64,000 nucleotides of DNA from positions 49,621,394-49,685,393 of the forward strand of contig OY755252.1 of NCBI GenBank assembly GCA_963576725.1. Direction: 5' to 3'. Source of the stretch: Azorinus chamasolen. Lineage: Eukaryota > Mollusca > Bivalvia > Cardiida > Solecurtidae. The notes beneath the pieces are model-generated. The model was not told where the DNA came from, did no database searches, and saw only the letters and a list, made by a program, of their open reading frames with translations. This document shows, piece after piece, positions 34,785 to 46,724 of the stretch. A program made the translations under genes and the position numbers. Numbering within the stretch: position 1 is the first letter of the stretch; every line of letters starts with the position of its first letter.

Positions 34785-36931
34785 TTGTCAGAGATTGTCA
34801 TATTTATATATATTATCATATACTCGGAACCCATCGAATCGAGTATGCAGACGACAGATGTTGATGAGCTGGTTAAGTCATATACACAAACACTGGCGGC
34901 ACTTGTCAATAAACATGCACCACTGTGTACAAAAACCATAACGCTCAGACCATCATGCCCTTGGTATACCCAGGAACTGCATGATGCTAAACATGTAAGG
35001 CGCAAGTTGGAACGGAACTGGAAAAAGTCCAAACTCACAATAGACCATCAGCTATATAGAGAACAGTGTGCCAAAGTCAACAGGCTACTAATTAAGTCAA
35101 AGATTGATTTTTACTCAGAGAAAGTTGAAGCATGCCAGGCAGACTCAAAAAGTCTTTTCAGAGTCACTAAGCATCTGCTAGGTTCAACTAGTGACATCTC
35201 ATTGCCTAAGACTTCGTCCTCGAAGCATCTTGCACAAGAATTCAGTGACTTTTTCGTTGACAAAGTGGACAAAATACGTGCTGATATTGCATCAGGCACT
35301 GTATCCAGTGCGACGATTGACACTGAGATGCAGCATTCAACAAACGTATTAGAAAAGTTTGCTACAGCTACAGTAGAAGAAGTAGGACAGATCATTAAGG
35401 CATCCCCCTGTAAGTCTTGCGAACTGGATCCAATACCTACATGGCTATTAAAGTCATGCCTTGATGAACTCCTACCGATTTTGACAAACATTGTAAACTC
35501 CTCTTTAGACAATGCCTATGTTCCAAAAAGTTTCAAAAGGTCACATGTCAGACCTATTTTAAAGAAACCGGATCTCGATTCAAATGAACTTAAGAATTAT
35601 AGGCCTATATCAAATCTGCCATTTGTCTCCAAAGTGTTAGAAAAAGTGGTTGACAAACGCATTGAGTCCCACCTGAACTCAAACAATCTACATGAGCACT
35701 ATCAATCAGCATACCGAAAGCATCACTCAACAGAGACTGCTCTTCTGAAAGTTCAGAATGACATCCTTCAATCCCTAGATAAAGATGAAACAACAGTTCT
35801 GGTGATGCTTGACTTATCGGCTGCATTTGACACTATCGATCACGAAACATTGCTAAAGCGCCTTGAAAAAGACTTCGGAATCATTGGGAAACCCCTTGAG
35901 TGGATGACCTCCTATCTAAATGTCCGCTATCAAATAGTGTCAGTAGATGGGGAGTTGTCCACCCCAGTTAATATGAAATATAGCGCACCACAGGGATCGG
36001 TCCTTGGACCAAAAAACTACATCATGTACACAAAACCTGTCGGCTCAATCTGCAGAAACCATGGGCTAAAGCACCATTTTTATGCCGATGACTCGCAATT
36101 ATACCTGTCCTTTAAGCCCAAAGACATTTCCTGTCAACAAGAAGCTTTATCACGAATTGAGATCTGTCTCAACGAAATAGTCTCTTGGATGCACCAGAAC
36201 ATGCTGAAGCTCAATACTGACAAAACTGAGGTCATCCTGTTTCATGCAAAAACACAGTAGTACCTGAAGACATTCATGTGCAAGTAGGCCCCTCTAAGAT
36301 CAAACCGTCTTTGTGTATAAAGAATCTCGGTACATGGCTCGATTCACAAATGGATATGGCATCACACATCAATTCGGTGTGTAGGCCTAGTTATGCACAG
36401 CTCCGACGAATAGGTCATATAAGAAAGTACCTCTCACCTGATGCTACCAAGACTTTGGTGAACTCTCTGGTTACATCAAAAATAGACTACTGCAACTCAT
36501 TGCTGCATGGAATTTCAAAAATCACACTGCAGAAACTTCAAAGAGTTCAAAACACAGCAGCCCGCATCATAACCAGGACTCCTCGATATGATCATATCAC
36601 GCCTGTTTTGAAAGAACTTCATTGGCTTCCGGTTCAACATCGCATTGAATTCAAAATTCTGACACTTACGTATAAAGCCATGCACAATGAATCCGCCAAG
36701 TACATTGTCGACATGCTTGACGTGTATCGGCCCCGCAGAGAATTAAGGTCAGCAAGTAGCTCCTTGTCGTTGGTTGTACCAAAAAGTCGTAAGGTAAAAT
36801 ACGGTGAGAGAAGTTTCATGAATGCAGCTCCAAAACTCTGGAATGCTCTGCCATCAGGCATTAGAGATGCAAGCTCACTGGCATGTTTCAAAAGATCTCT
36901 GAAAACACATTTCTTCAACATATACTACTAG
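34785..36931 (+). pseudogene. L2/CR1-type non-LTR retrotransposon reverse transcriptase, 5'-truncated and frameshifted
   Basis: The first part (34785-36260, 491 codons) has a linker with SCELDPIPTWLLKS (res. 211-224) then the reverse transcriptase: NYRPISNLPF (271-280), QSAYRKHHSTETALL (307-321), LDLSAAFDTID (342-352), APQGSVLGP (401-409), catalytic YADD (433-436) and LKLNTDKTE (474-482). A stop after HAKTQ and a frame change near 36258 lead into a second open stretch (to 36931): LGTWLDSQMDM, SKIDYCNSLLHG, LQRVQNTAARII, LHWLPVQHRIEFK, APKLWNALPSGIR, then KTHFFNIYY before TAG. This order is that of the CR1/L2 group of LINEs, which copy RNA at a nicked target. The apurinic endonuclease that should precede residue ~20 is absent, so the copy is 5'-truncated and dead. 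The first ATG is not meaningful; recognisable element sequence begins about 34829. This is the best-preserved coding sequence in the window and less AT-rich than its surroundings. Confidence 0.88.
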
Positions 36932-37612
36932 GACAGTTTAGGGAAAGTAGCTTATAATCATCAATTCTCATACCTTACGATTCCTTTGCCATTGCAGCCC
37001 TTGGGATATGCTGTAGGAATCAATCTCTCACTGACCGAATAGATAATCATGTGGTTCCTACCGGTTAGTGATTTCGTATTTATTGTATATCATATTTATT
37101 GTATATATATTGCTTATAATTCACCGACTTGGTATAAATAATCATGTGGTTCCTACCAGTTGGTGACTTTATACTTATTGTATATTTATTGCATATCTTT
37201 CATTGACTAGGTGGATAATCATGCGGTTCCTACCGGTTAGTGGTTATACATTTATTGTATATCTATTCCATATCTTTCATTGACCGGGTGGATAATCATG
37301 TGGTTCCTACCGGTTAGTGATTTTATATTTATTGTATATATATTGCATACATTTCATTGACTGGATGGACGACCATGCCGTTCCTTCCGGTTTATGATTT
37401 CATATCTATTGTATATTTTTTGTATATCCTTCACTGACCGTCCGGCTAGTGATTTTTATATTTATTGCACATCTATTGTAAATCTTTCATTGTCTGGATA
37501 GATAATCATGCGGTTCGTTCCGATTATTGATTTCATCCATGTACAGCGCTTTTGAACGCACATATCCCGTGTGAAAAGAGCGCTATATAAATATGGTATA
37601 ATAATAATAATA
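36932..37612 (+). mobile_element. 3' UTR and tail of the L2-type LINE
   Basis: Contains six or seven ~76-94 bp direct repeats around ATCATGTGGTTCCTACCGGT (near 37048, 37142, 37218, 37297, 37373, 37437 and 37508). The end is AGAGCGCTATATAAATATGG and an (ATA)n tail, the usual 3' terminus of L2-like LINEs, which recruits the reverse transcriptase (family knowledge). Confidence 0.8.
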
Positions 37613-37622
37613 ATATCTTTAT

Positions 37623-37716
37623 TTGATAAATGGCCGTAATGGTCGAAATATTAGATACGAACTATTTAAGTATTTCCGTATTATATTAATTCTCTTTTTA
37701 GAATATTATCTTCATT
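37623..37716 (+). mobile_element. Penelope-like element 3' tail fragment
   Basis: TTGATAAATGGCCGTAATGG, TCGAAATATTAGA and TCTTTTTAGAATATTATCTT match the terminal ~95 bp of the PLE copies at 1262 and 4195. It abuts the LINE tail. Confidence 0.7.
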
Positions 37717-37744
37717 CTGTATACAAATGTACCATATAATTAGG

Positions 37745-38735
37745 AGATTCCATAAGGTCCGCATCATATTACTTTCTTTAACAAACCTTAGATGTATTTG
37801 GCATTACTGTTTATTTCTTTAACAAAACACAGAGGTATGTGACATTACTGTTACTTTCTTTAACAAAACACAGAGGTATGTGACATTACTGTTACTTTCT
37901 TTAACAAAACACAGAGGTATGTGACATTACTGTTACTTTCTTTAACAAAACACATAGGTATGTGACATTACTGTTACTTTCTTTAACAAAACACAGAGGT
38001 ATGTGACATTTTTGGTACTTTCTTTAACAAAACACAGAGGTATGTGACATTACTGTTACTTTCCTTAACAAAACATAGAGGTATGTGACGTTATTGCTAC
38101 TTTCTTTGACAAAACATAGAGGTATGTGACGTTATTATTACTTTCTTTGACAAAACATAGAGGTATGTGACGTTTTTTGTACTTTCGTTGACAAAACATA
38201 GAGGTATGTGACGTTATTGTTACTTTCTTTGACAAAACATAGAGGTATATGACATTACTGCTACTTTCTTTAGCAAAACATAGAGGTATGTGACGTTTTT
38301 GGTACTTTCGTTGACAAAACATAGAGGTATGTGACGTTTTTGGTACTTTCGTTGACAAAACATAGAGGTATGTGACGTTTTTGGTACTTTCGTTGACAAA
38401 ACATAGAGGTATGTGACGTTTTTGATACTTTCTTTGACAACACATAGAGGTATGTGACGTTTTTGGTACTTTCGTTGACAAAACATAGAGGTATGTGACA
38501 TTACTGCTACTTTCTTTAACAAAACATAGAGGTATGTGGCATTACTGCTACTTTCTTTGACAAACCAAAACATAGAGGTATGTGACGTTATTGTTACTGT
38601 CTTTGACAAACCCAACCTTAGAGGTATGAGGCATTAGTGCACTTTCCTTGACAAACCAAACCTTAGAGGTACGTGACATTCTTGGTACTTTCTTTGACAT
38701 GAGACATCTTAGAGATATTTCACATTACTGATACT
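37745..38735 (+). repeat. 41-bp minisatellite, ~23 copies
   Basis: Monomer AGAGGTATGTGACATTACTG, TTACTTTCTTTAACAAAACA. Two subtypes are zoned: CTTTAACAAAACACAGAGG copies lie left, CTTTGACAAAACATAGAGG copies right. Open minus-strand frames of 131-138 codons arise from the repeat and are not genes. Confidence 0.95.
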
Positions 38736-39221
38736 TTTTGACATAACTGGCCCATTTTCCCCATATTATTCAATGTAACCCTTTCCTTCATATAAACGCT
38801 TTTCACATGTTTGCAAACAGAATAGACTCAGATCTGACAGCTCCTGTAACAGATTCCACCATGCAGGTTCTACCAATACCAAAACATCTTGTGTTCATGT
38901 ACCATTAAAAACATTCACAAGCCCATCACATCATGCCCCGTCTGTTTGTCTTTCACACACAATAAACTCATTTTAGCATGCAACGTCATCAAATATAGCC
39001 ATTTCCTACTAGCATTATTTGTCCACACCGATGCTGTATTTTTTTTAGGTATAGTGCATGTGTACTGACCCACTGGGATGCAAGTTTGATTCAGCAAATA
39101 GGAGGAAAACAGAAGAATGAAAAAGGCAGAACTAGACATAAACATCCAATTTAACACATGTGCTCACCTTTGTCTCAACTATTTGTCCATATAGTGTTTA
39201 ACCTACTTTTTGGGCCAATTG
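38736..39221. other. Non-coding stretch before the large inverted repeat
   Basis: Holds a half M1 copy at 38811-38850 (GCAAACAGAATAGACTCAG). Nothing else recognised. Confidence 0.5.
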
Positions 39222-39640
39222 AAGTGAATGCTAAATGAAAGACAAATGTAATGTAGAATGCTCCCTCGGGGCGTTCTGAACTACCTTTGTCTGTATTAAG
39301 CAGCCATCTGTCTATAGAGATTTCATTGTGTTGCCGTTGAATGGCTATTTTACAACGATCAACTGTTAAACAATTATCTATGGTCATTTGTGTCTTTTAT
39401 ATCATTAGATATAACTGGTCTCTCGCCCAGGCCCTGAAATTATAAAACATGATATTAGATCTACCTGCTGTCTGTTAGATCTAACCCTTTCCTACATAGT
39501 TTGCTTCAGTATTGAAGACAGACGGTTGCTTATTAAAGCAGACTGAAAGTAAAGCGGAATACTCCTTTAGGAGCATTCTGCTTTAATTTCAGCCTGCTTT
39601 AAGATACCGTCAGCTAGGATATAGGAAATATTTCTTACGA
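39222..39640. mobile_element. Outer M2-core palindromes and spacer of the left arm
   Basis: Hairpins at 39222-39312 (CTCCCTCGGGGCG centre) and 39525-39612 (ACTCCTTTAGGAGC centre) use the M2 inner arms. The spacer CTGGTCTCTCGCCCAGGCCC matches the right arm mirror at 54915-54945. Confidence 0.7.
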
Positions 39641-39723
39641 TGCCTACTCATGACGGTATAAAGTGAAACTAATTTCTTGAGTGGAAGAACAATTAAAGGC
39701 GTTTAACTGAATTTTATTTTTAA

Positions 39724-40480
39724 AGCATTTTGCTGCATTGGCATTTTTAAGAGCACAGCGCTTGAAACATCGACTCAATGAAATATCTTACCTAATTCGG
39801 GATTGTACTACTTTTGGGTCTGCACATTAAACGGTCGTGTAAGACTGCTATCTTGAAATGCACCGTCCGTAGAATTTAACGTCATGGTCGGCAAGAAGGT
39901 CGGACGTCATGGCTTCATTTCTGCTATCTTTCTGAACGACTGACACATTTGAACAACACACGACTCGACTGTTGCCCCTAGTAACGCGCGCGACCAATTC
40001 CAGCTTTGCTCTACCCACTTTTTAATGACTTTAAATGCCTTGCTCGCTCGCTAAGTATTAGTGCATATTAAGTGTGGATTTAATAATTTTAAATGCCGAA
40101 GCACAGCGAGCGTTAGGCATTTAAAGTCATTAAATTCGCACTTAACAGACACTAACTGATATAGTGCTTAGCCTAGTTTTTGGACAGGATGTAAAGTGGG
40201 CGGAGTGAAGCTGAAATTGGTCGCGTGCGTTACTAGGGCCAACAGTATGAAAAAATGTATCAGTCGTTGAGAACGATGTCAGAAAGGTTGCCGACATTCG
40301 ACCTTCTTTGGGACCATGACATGTTTTTTTAATTATGGACGACGCATTTGAAGATAGCAGTCTAACATAACTGTTAAAATGTGCAGACCCAAACGTTGTA
40401 TAACTCCGAATTTTGGTAAGATATTCCATTGAGTCATTCTCGATGTTTCAAGCGCTGTGCTCTTAAATGAAAGCAAATGC
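39724..40480. mobile_element. Foldback MITE, ~750 bp, left arm only
   Basis: CATTTTTAAGAGCACAGCGC and CTTGAAACATCGACTCAATG near the left end are mirrored by CATTGAGTCATTCTCGATGT and GCGCTGTGCTCTTAAATG at the right end. Arms of roughly 290-340 bp flank an inner palindrome with TAATGACTTTAAATGCC / GGCATTTAAAGTCATTA. The right arm lacks this element at the equivalent point (54680-54710), so it inserted after the duplication. Confidence 0.8.
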
Positions 40481-43075
40481 AATAAAATGCTTTGTTGCAA
40501 CCTGAATTGTAATAACAACCGTGTAATAAAATAATTTTGTGACTGTATTTGTGTGTCTATGTGAGTATGAATTTGCGCACGTGCTAGTATGTTGATAGTA
40601 TGTGTATGCGTGTAGTTTGTATGGGAGGGGCGCATGCGTGTGCGCGCATGTGTACATGTATGAAGTAAAACATCAGATGTTCTAGAGGATAGTACAACGA
40701 CTTAGAAAATTTTATTACAAAACCGGTTATGATGCGAAAACGTTATTACAATTGGTCGTCAACCTGAAGTGTAATAACAACCTGAAGTGTAATAAAATAA
40801 TTTTGTGTCTGTATTTGTGTGTCTATGTGAGTATGAATGTGCGCACGTGCTAGTATGTTGATAGTATATGTTTGCGTGTAGTTTGTATGGGAGGGGCGCA
40901 TGCGTGTGCGCGCATGTGTACATGTATGAAGTAAAACATCAGATATTCTAGAGGATAGTACAACGACTTAGAAAATTTTATTACAAAACTGGTTATGATG
41001 CGAAAACGTTATTACAATTGGTCGTCAACCTGAATTGTAATAACAACCTGAAGTGTAATAAAATAATTTTGTGTCTGTATTTGTGTGTCTATGTGAGTAT
41101 GAATGTGCGCACGTGCTAGTATGTTGATAGTATGTGTATGCGTGTAGTTTGTATTGGAGGGGCGCATGCGTGTGCGCGCATGTGTACATGTATGAAGTAA
41201 AACATCAGATATTCTAGAGGATAGTACAACGACTTAGAAAATTTTATTACAAAACTGGTTATGATGCGAAAACGTTATTACAATTGGTGGTCAACCTGAA
41301 GTGTAATAACAACCTGAAGTGTAATAAAATAATTTTGTGACTGTATTTGTGTGTTTATTTGAGTATGAATGTGCGCACGTGCTAGTATGTTGATAGTATG
41401 TGTATGCGTGTAGTTTGTATTGGAGGGGCACATGCGTGTGTGCGCATGTGTACATGTATGAAGTAATACATCAGATGTTCTAGATGATAGTACAACGACT
41501 TAGAAATTTTTATTACAAAACTGGTTATGATGCGAAAACGTTATTACAATTGGTCGTCAACCTGAAGTGTAATAACAACCTGAAGTGTAATAAAATAATT
41601 TAGTGACTGTATTTGTGTATTTATGTGAGTATGAATGTGCGCACGTGCTAGTATGTTGATAGTATGTGTATGCGTGTAGTTTGTATGGGAGGGGCGCATG
41701 CGTGTGCGCGCATGTGTACATATATGAAGTAAAACATCAGATTTTCTAGATGATAGTACAACGACTTAGAATTTTTTATTACAAAACTGGTTATGATGCG
41801 AAAACATTATTACAATTGGTGGTCAACCTGAATTGTAATAACAACCTGAAGTGTAATAAAATAATTTTGTGACTGTATTCGTGTGTGTATGTGAGTATGA
41901 ATGTGCGCACTTGCTAGTATGTTGATAGTATGTGTATGCGTGTAATTTGTATGGGTGGGGCGCATGCGTGTGCGCGCATGTGTACATGTATGAAATAATA
42001 CATCAGATGTTCTAGATGATAGTACAACGACTTAGAAATTTTTATTACAAAACTGGTTATGATGCGAAAACATTATTACAATTGGTGGTCAACCTGAATT
42101 GTAATAACAACCTGAAGTGTAATAAAATAATTTTGTGACTGTATTTGTGTGTCTATGTGAGTATGAATGTGCGCATGTGCTAGTATGTTGATAGTATGTG
42201 TATGCGTGTAGTGTTTATTGGAGGGGTGCATGCATGTGCGCGCATGTGTACATGTATGAAGTAAAACATTAGATATTCTAGATGATAGTACAACGACTTA
42301 GACATTTTATTACAAAACTGGTTATGATGCGAAAACATTATTACAATTGCTGGTCAACCTAAATTGAAATAACAACCTGAAGTGTAATAAAATAATTTTA
42401 AGTCTGTATTACTATGTGAGTATGAATGTGCGCACGTGCTAGTATGTTGATAGTACGTGTATGCGTGTAGTTTGTATGGGAGGGACGCATGCGTGTGTGC
42501 GCATGTGTACATGTATGAAGTAAAAATTAGATATTCTAGATGATAGTACAACGACTTAGAAATTTTTATTACAAAACTGGTTATGATGCGAAAACATTAT
42601 TACAATTGGTGGTCAACCTGAATTGTAATAACAACCTGAAGTGTAATAAAATATTTTTGGGTCTGTATTTGTGTGTCTGTGTGTATGAATGTGCGCAAGT
42701 GCTAGTATGTGTATGCGTGTAGTGTTTAGTGGAGGGGTGCATGCATGTGCGCGCATGTGTACATGTATGAAGTAATACATGAGTTATTCTAGACGATAGT
42801 ACAATGACTTAGGAATTTTTATTACAAAACTGGTTATGATGCGATAACATTATTGCAATTGGTGGTCAACCTGAATTGTAATAACAACCTGAAGTGTAAT
42901 AAAATATTTTGGGTCTGTATTTGTGTGTCTGTGTGTGTATTAATGTGCACAAGTGCTAGTATGTGTATGCATGTAGTGTGTAGGTGATGGGCGCATGCGT
43001 GTTCGCGCATGTGTACATGTATGAAGTAAGACATGTTACTTCATGAGTTATTATAGATGATAGTATAACGACTTA

Positions 43076-43182
43076 AATATGGGATAAATTAACAACCAAC
43101 ACATGTTTTATTTTACTGCATACATGTTTCGATTTACATCTTCATCAGTGCATAATAACTATAATATACTTAACGTCACGGA
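43076..43182 (-). mobile_element. 107-bp PLE-tail-like insertion with 14-bp target duplication
   Basis: AGTATAACGACTTA flanks the insert on both sides (43062-43075 and 43183-43196). The insert is absent from other unit A copies and from the right arm. Its minus strand carries CTGATGA and CGAAAC, described separately as a hammerhead-like motif. PLE assignment is inferred from the motif and size. Confidence 0.65.
43117..43152 (-). ncRNA. Minimal hammerhead-ribozyme-like motif
   Basis: Minus strand: TGCA, CTGATGA, stem GAT-GTAA-ATC, GAAA, a 2-bp helix III (AC-AT-GT), A, then TGCA. TGCA pairs with TGCA as helix I, and the expected cleavage triplet GTA precedes it. All core residues are present; one extra A sits before stem II. 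Very short helix III is known for PLE hammerheads (established knowledge). Activity untested. Confidence 0.45.
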
Positions 43183-43545
43183 AGTATAACGACTTAGAAA
43201 TTTTTATTACAAAACTGGTTATGATGCGAAAACATTATTACAATTGGTGGTCAACCTGAATTGTAATAACAACCTGAAGTGTAATAAACTATTTTGTGTC
43301 TGTATTTGTGTGTCTCTGTGTGTCTGTGTGTGTATGAATAATGCGAAAACATTATTACAATTGGTGGTCAACCTGAATTGTAATAACAACCGGAAGTGTA
43401 ATAAAATAATTTTGTGTCTGTATGTGTGTGTCTGTGTGTGTATGAATAATGCGAAAACATTATTACAATTGGTGGTTATGCTATCTATCAGTATTTTGGT
43501 GGTGGTGACGTCTTGTATGTTGCTTTGCCTGCTTGACTTCACTAT

Positions 43546-44640
43546 AGGCTGGGTCCTAGTAGTAGTTACCGTAGCACACCCCCCCCCCCCTAGACTTTTT
43601 TTCATGGGTACCAAATTGTTCGTTGGGGTCCTCACAACACATTTTGAGCATGCCCCAAAAAATAAGTTTGTCCCAGCTATGTTTTATTTAACGGTTTCCA
43701 TGGTAACCCGAGGTAATTTTCGAAACTACCTTGGTTCAGAAAATGCGTCATAACTTTGCTTTTAGAAACAATAGAAGGACAAAACAAGTACAAACTTAAA
43801 GCAGAGACATATAGCTTGAATATGATATATGATTTAATTAATATTCATAAATGCATTCTTATGAATATTAATGAAGAAGTAAAAAAAAAATACGTTTTTT
43901 TAGAAAAAAAAATGAGTTTGTTGTTTAGTCTGAGAGGCTTATAAATGCACAGAAATTATTGAATTCAGGTTTAAATTGTTCGTTTGGGTTCTCAGAACAC
44001 ATTTGGAATATTTCCCCAAATAATTTTGTCCCATCTATGTTTTATTAAACGGTTTCCATGGTAACCCGAGGTAAATTTCGAAACATCCTTGGTTCAGAAA
44101 ATGAGTAATAACTTTGCTTTTAGAGGCAATAGAAGGACAAAACAAATACCAAAGTAAAGTAAAGACTTATAGCTTGAATATGATATATGATTTTATTAAT
44201 ATTCATAAATGCATTGTAATGAATATTAATGAGGAAGTAAAACAATCCTTTTTTAGAAAAATGAGCTTGTTGTTTAGTCTTAGAGGCCTAATAATGCACA
44301 CGTATTATTGAATTCAGGTTTAAATTGTTCGTTGGGGTCCTCAGAACACTTTTTGAGCATTCCCCCAAAATAATTGTTACCCAGCTATGTTTTATTAAAC
44401 GGTTTCCATGGTAACCCGAGGTAAATTTCGAAACTATCTTGATTAAGAAAATGCGTCATAACTTTGCTTTTAGAGGCAATAGAAGGACAAAACAAGAACC
44501 AAAGTAAAGCAGAGACATATAGCTTGAATACGATATGTAATTCTATTAATACTCATTATGCATTCTTATGAATATTAATGAGGAAGTAAAAGATGCGTTT
44601 TTAGTAAAACGAGTTTGTTTTTAATCTGAGAGGCCTAATA
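43546..44640 (+). repeat. Unit B tandem array, left (period ~355 bp, three units)
   Basis: Each unit carries GTTCGTTGGGGTCCTCA, GGTTTCCATGGTAACCCGAG (43693, 44051, 44401), TTTGCTTTTAGAGGCAATAG and the palindrome-rich ATTAATATTCATAAATGCAT. A decayed continuation runs to 44996. Short ORFs at 43756-43944 and 44114-44311 are repeat artefacts. Confidence 0.92.
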
Positions 44641-44996
44641 ATATGCAAAGAGTTATTGAATGCAGGTTTAAATGTTTTAATATCATCATACAAAGAAAAA
44701 AACATCGTTGGGTCATGTAATATTTCTAAAAACATGTATATTTAAGCTAATTTGCATATAACGTGCGTAAATGATTAAGCAATTTAACATAAGCACTATA
44801 TGTAGCATTGTTTCGAGTGTACTATCTTTTCTATTATTTATTTTACGTAAAATACCAGATATTGAACAAAGATTGACAAGAGCAGAGGGTCATTACTTTG
44901 GGTTCTTGAATATTAATACATATTTATGAATATTAATGAGATGTAAAAATAAACACACTTGAATGAGCTGTTCTTTTTATCTGAGATTATTTTAGT

Positions 44997-45299
44997 TAAC
45001 CAGTACAGGGCTTGATACTGACTGAATCAGAGATATTGATGTTCATGTATATAAATATGTTGATAATGTATATTATTTTCAAAATCATGGATATTAATGA
45101 GAATGTAAACTGTTGTAGGAAAGTAAGTTTTTCTATTATATTGCAATATACATGTATGTGAACAACACATTTTTTGTAAGAAAATACAGCGGAGGAATTG
45201 AGCCTCATGCATGTTTTATGAAGAAATATTACTTTTATGAGTGTTTTGAAATACAATAGAAAATATATATAGCATCTCGGCTGCAATCATCAGCTTATG
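44997..45299. other. AT-rich left edge of the central spacer
   Basis: Contains one ATGGATATTAATGAGAATGT block reminiscent of unit B, otherwise nothing recognised. It has no mirror in the right arm. Confidence 0.5.
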
Positions 45300-46688
45300 T
45301 TTACCCATATTAGCCTTGCGTGACTTCGAACTTACTCGCGATGTCTTATGCATTTGCTTGATTATTTACCACAGCATGCCAGAGCAACTCAAGGCTTCTT
45401 GCGGGCATTTCGCTGCAGGCTGGACAACTCATTAAGTGTGTCTGGCCTGCTGCGGATGCTCCGCTTCAGCTCCCTGTCCAGTTTCATCGGTCTGGACATG
45501 GGAGACGTGGGAGCTTGCTGCCCGACGGAAGAAGTATTCTTCTCTTTGGTCAGCGACTCCCTAGCAACAGACAAATCATTGTCTTCTAAAGCTCAGAAGA
45601 AGCCTGCTTTTTCTTTAAAATCTCTTTCGTCAACAGTCCCTGTGGTGCAGTCGATTCCCCAGTTGTTAGTTTTCTACTGGGCATTCTGTCTCTACACCGC
45701 ATTACAGTGGTGAAAGTCAACAGGAAGCTTGTCTTCTGAGTACACTTCGTACTCCCCCAGCCCCCATCCCACCCCACCCCGTAGGAGGCGTCAAAAAACC
45801 TTCTTATTCTTCTAATGGGGACCGGCAGCCGCAACTCTCTCATCGCAGGCGCAGATCGAGGTCTTACCATTACTCTTCTATGCGAAGACATCGCTCTTCC
45901 TCCTCAGTTTCGCCTGCTGGTCGCTTTCGCTAGCCGACACTCATTCTGTGAACCAGCAAGCTTCACCTTACTGGCGACCTGACCAGCAAGGTCATTGGAC
46001 TCCCCCTCAGTGATCCCCATTCCCCTCCCCCAAGCCCGTTCTGGCTTACACCCCACTCAGAGCATGTTGTGAGTTCATCCCTAGAGGGAGAATAGCTATC
46101 ACGTGAACACACAGTCCACACTTCTATGTCTGTGGCGGGTCCCACTCCTCCCGGGTGCTGCCATCCGTGGCGTTCACCAGGACGGATTCTGAGGGAGAGC
46201 AGGAAGATACTTTGTCCATTATGGCTCCTAGGGATGATCCTATTTTTTAAGGGAATCAGAATATGAAGCCTCTCACTCAGATTTAGACGGGGCTTAGTCC
46301 TCTTCTTCTTTAGAATATTCTGAACATCAATATTTTTCTATTGAGAAGGTGTGTGAAGATTGTTTTAGAATCCTCCCACCCTCTGTCTGCTCTAGACCCC
46401 CGACTCACAGGGGTCCTCTATCCTATTCCGTGCTAGTGTCAGTCGAAAAAGTAGACCTCCCTAACCTAATTAAATCTAGGGAGTCTCTCCTTCCAGGGGA
46501 CTTCTTTCCCGTTTGCCTGACCTGGACGAAGATTTTTGTGCCAGCCCGGCAACTGGGTGGATCATGTCCGCTAAACTCTTACGGGCAAGGGCTCCCTGGC
46601 TTCGATTGAAAATCGACCTGGGATGTTTTATCAGATCCCCTCACTTGATTCCGACATCCCAATGGCGGGCATTAGGCCTTCCTCTCCC

Positions 46689-46724
<36 letters not shown>

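Larger units (their letters stand above)
40481..43545 (+). repeat. Unit A tandem array, left (period ~260 bp)
   Basis: About ten full and several short units. Landmarks per unit: AAAACGTTATTACAATTGGT, CAACCTGAAGTGTAATAA, a GTGTGTCTATGTGAGTATG stretch, GTGCGCACGTGCTAGTATG and GCGCATGCGTGTGCGCGCAT. Start points recur near 40738, 40997, 41257, 41527, 41796, 42058, 42325, 42585 and 42839. The last three (43224, 43343, 43453) are shortened to ~115 bp. Short ORFs are artefacts. Confidence 0.93.
39222..44996 (+). repeat. Left arm of a ~16-kb inverted repeat
   Basis: From outside in: two M2-core palindromes, a foldback MITE, an array of ~260-bp unit A, repeat-D-like DNA, then ~355-bp unit B. The right arm (47455-55125) holds the same series in reverse complement. 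The outer boundary is where GAAGTGAATGCTAAATG matches the mirror of GCATTTAGCATTCACTT at 55108-55124; the inner one is at AAAATAAACACACTT / AAGTGTGTTTATTTTT. Confidence 0.88.

Noticed and set aside
38065..38615. Minus-strand ORFs of 138 and 131 codons
   Set aside because: Arise from the 41-bp minisatellite; two frames are open simultaneously and the peptide merely repeats the monomer.
40333..43034. Many 60-100 codon ORFs in the unit A arrays (also 50019-53279)
   Set aside because: Each is a translation of the same non-coding repeat; frames shift between units with indels.
45348..45713. 121-codon ORF as a host gene
   Set aside because: Low-complexity Ser/Leu peptide inside the decayed DIRS-like block; no splice context and no recognised domain.
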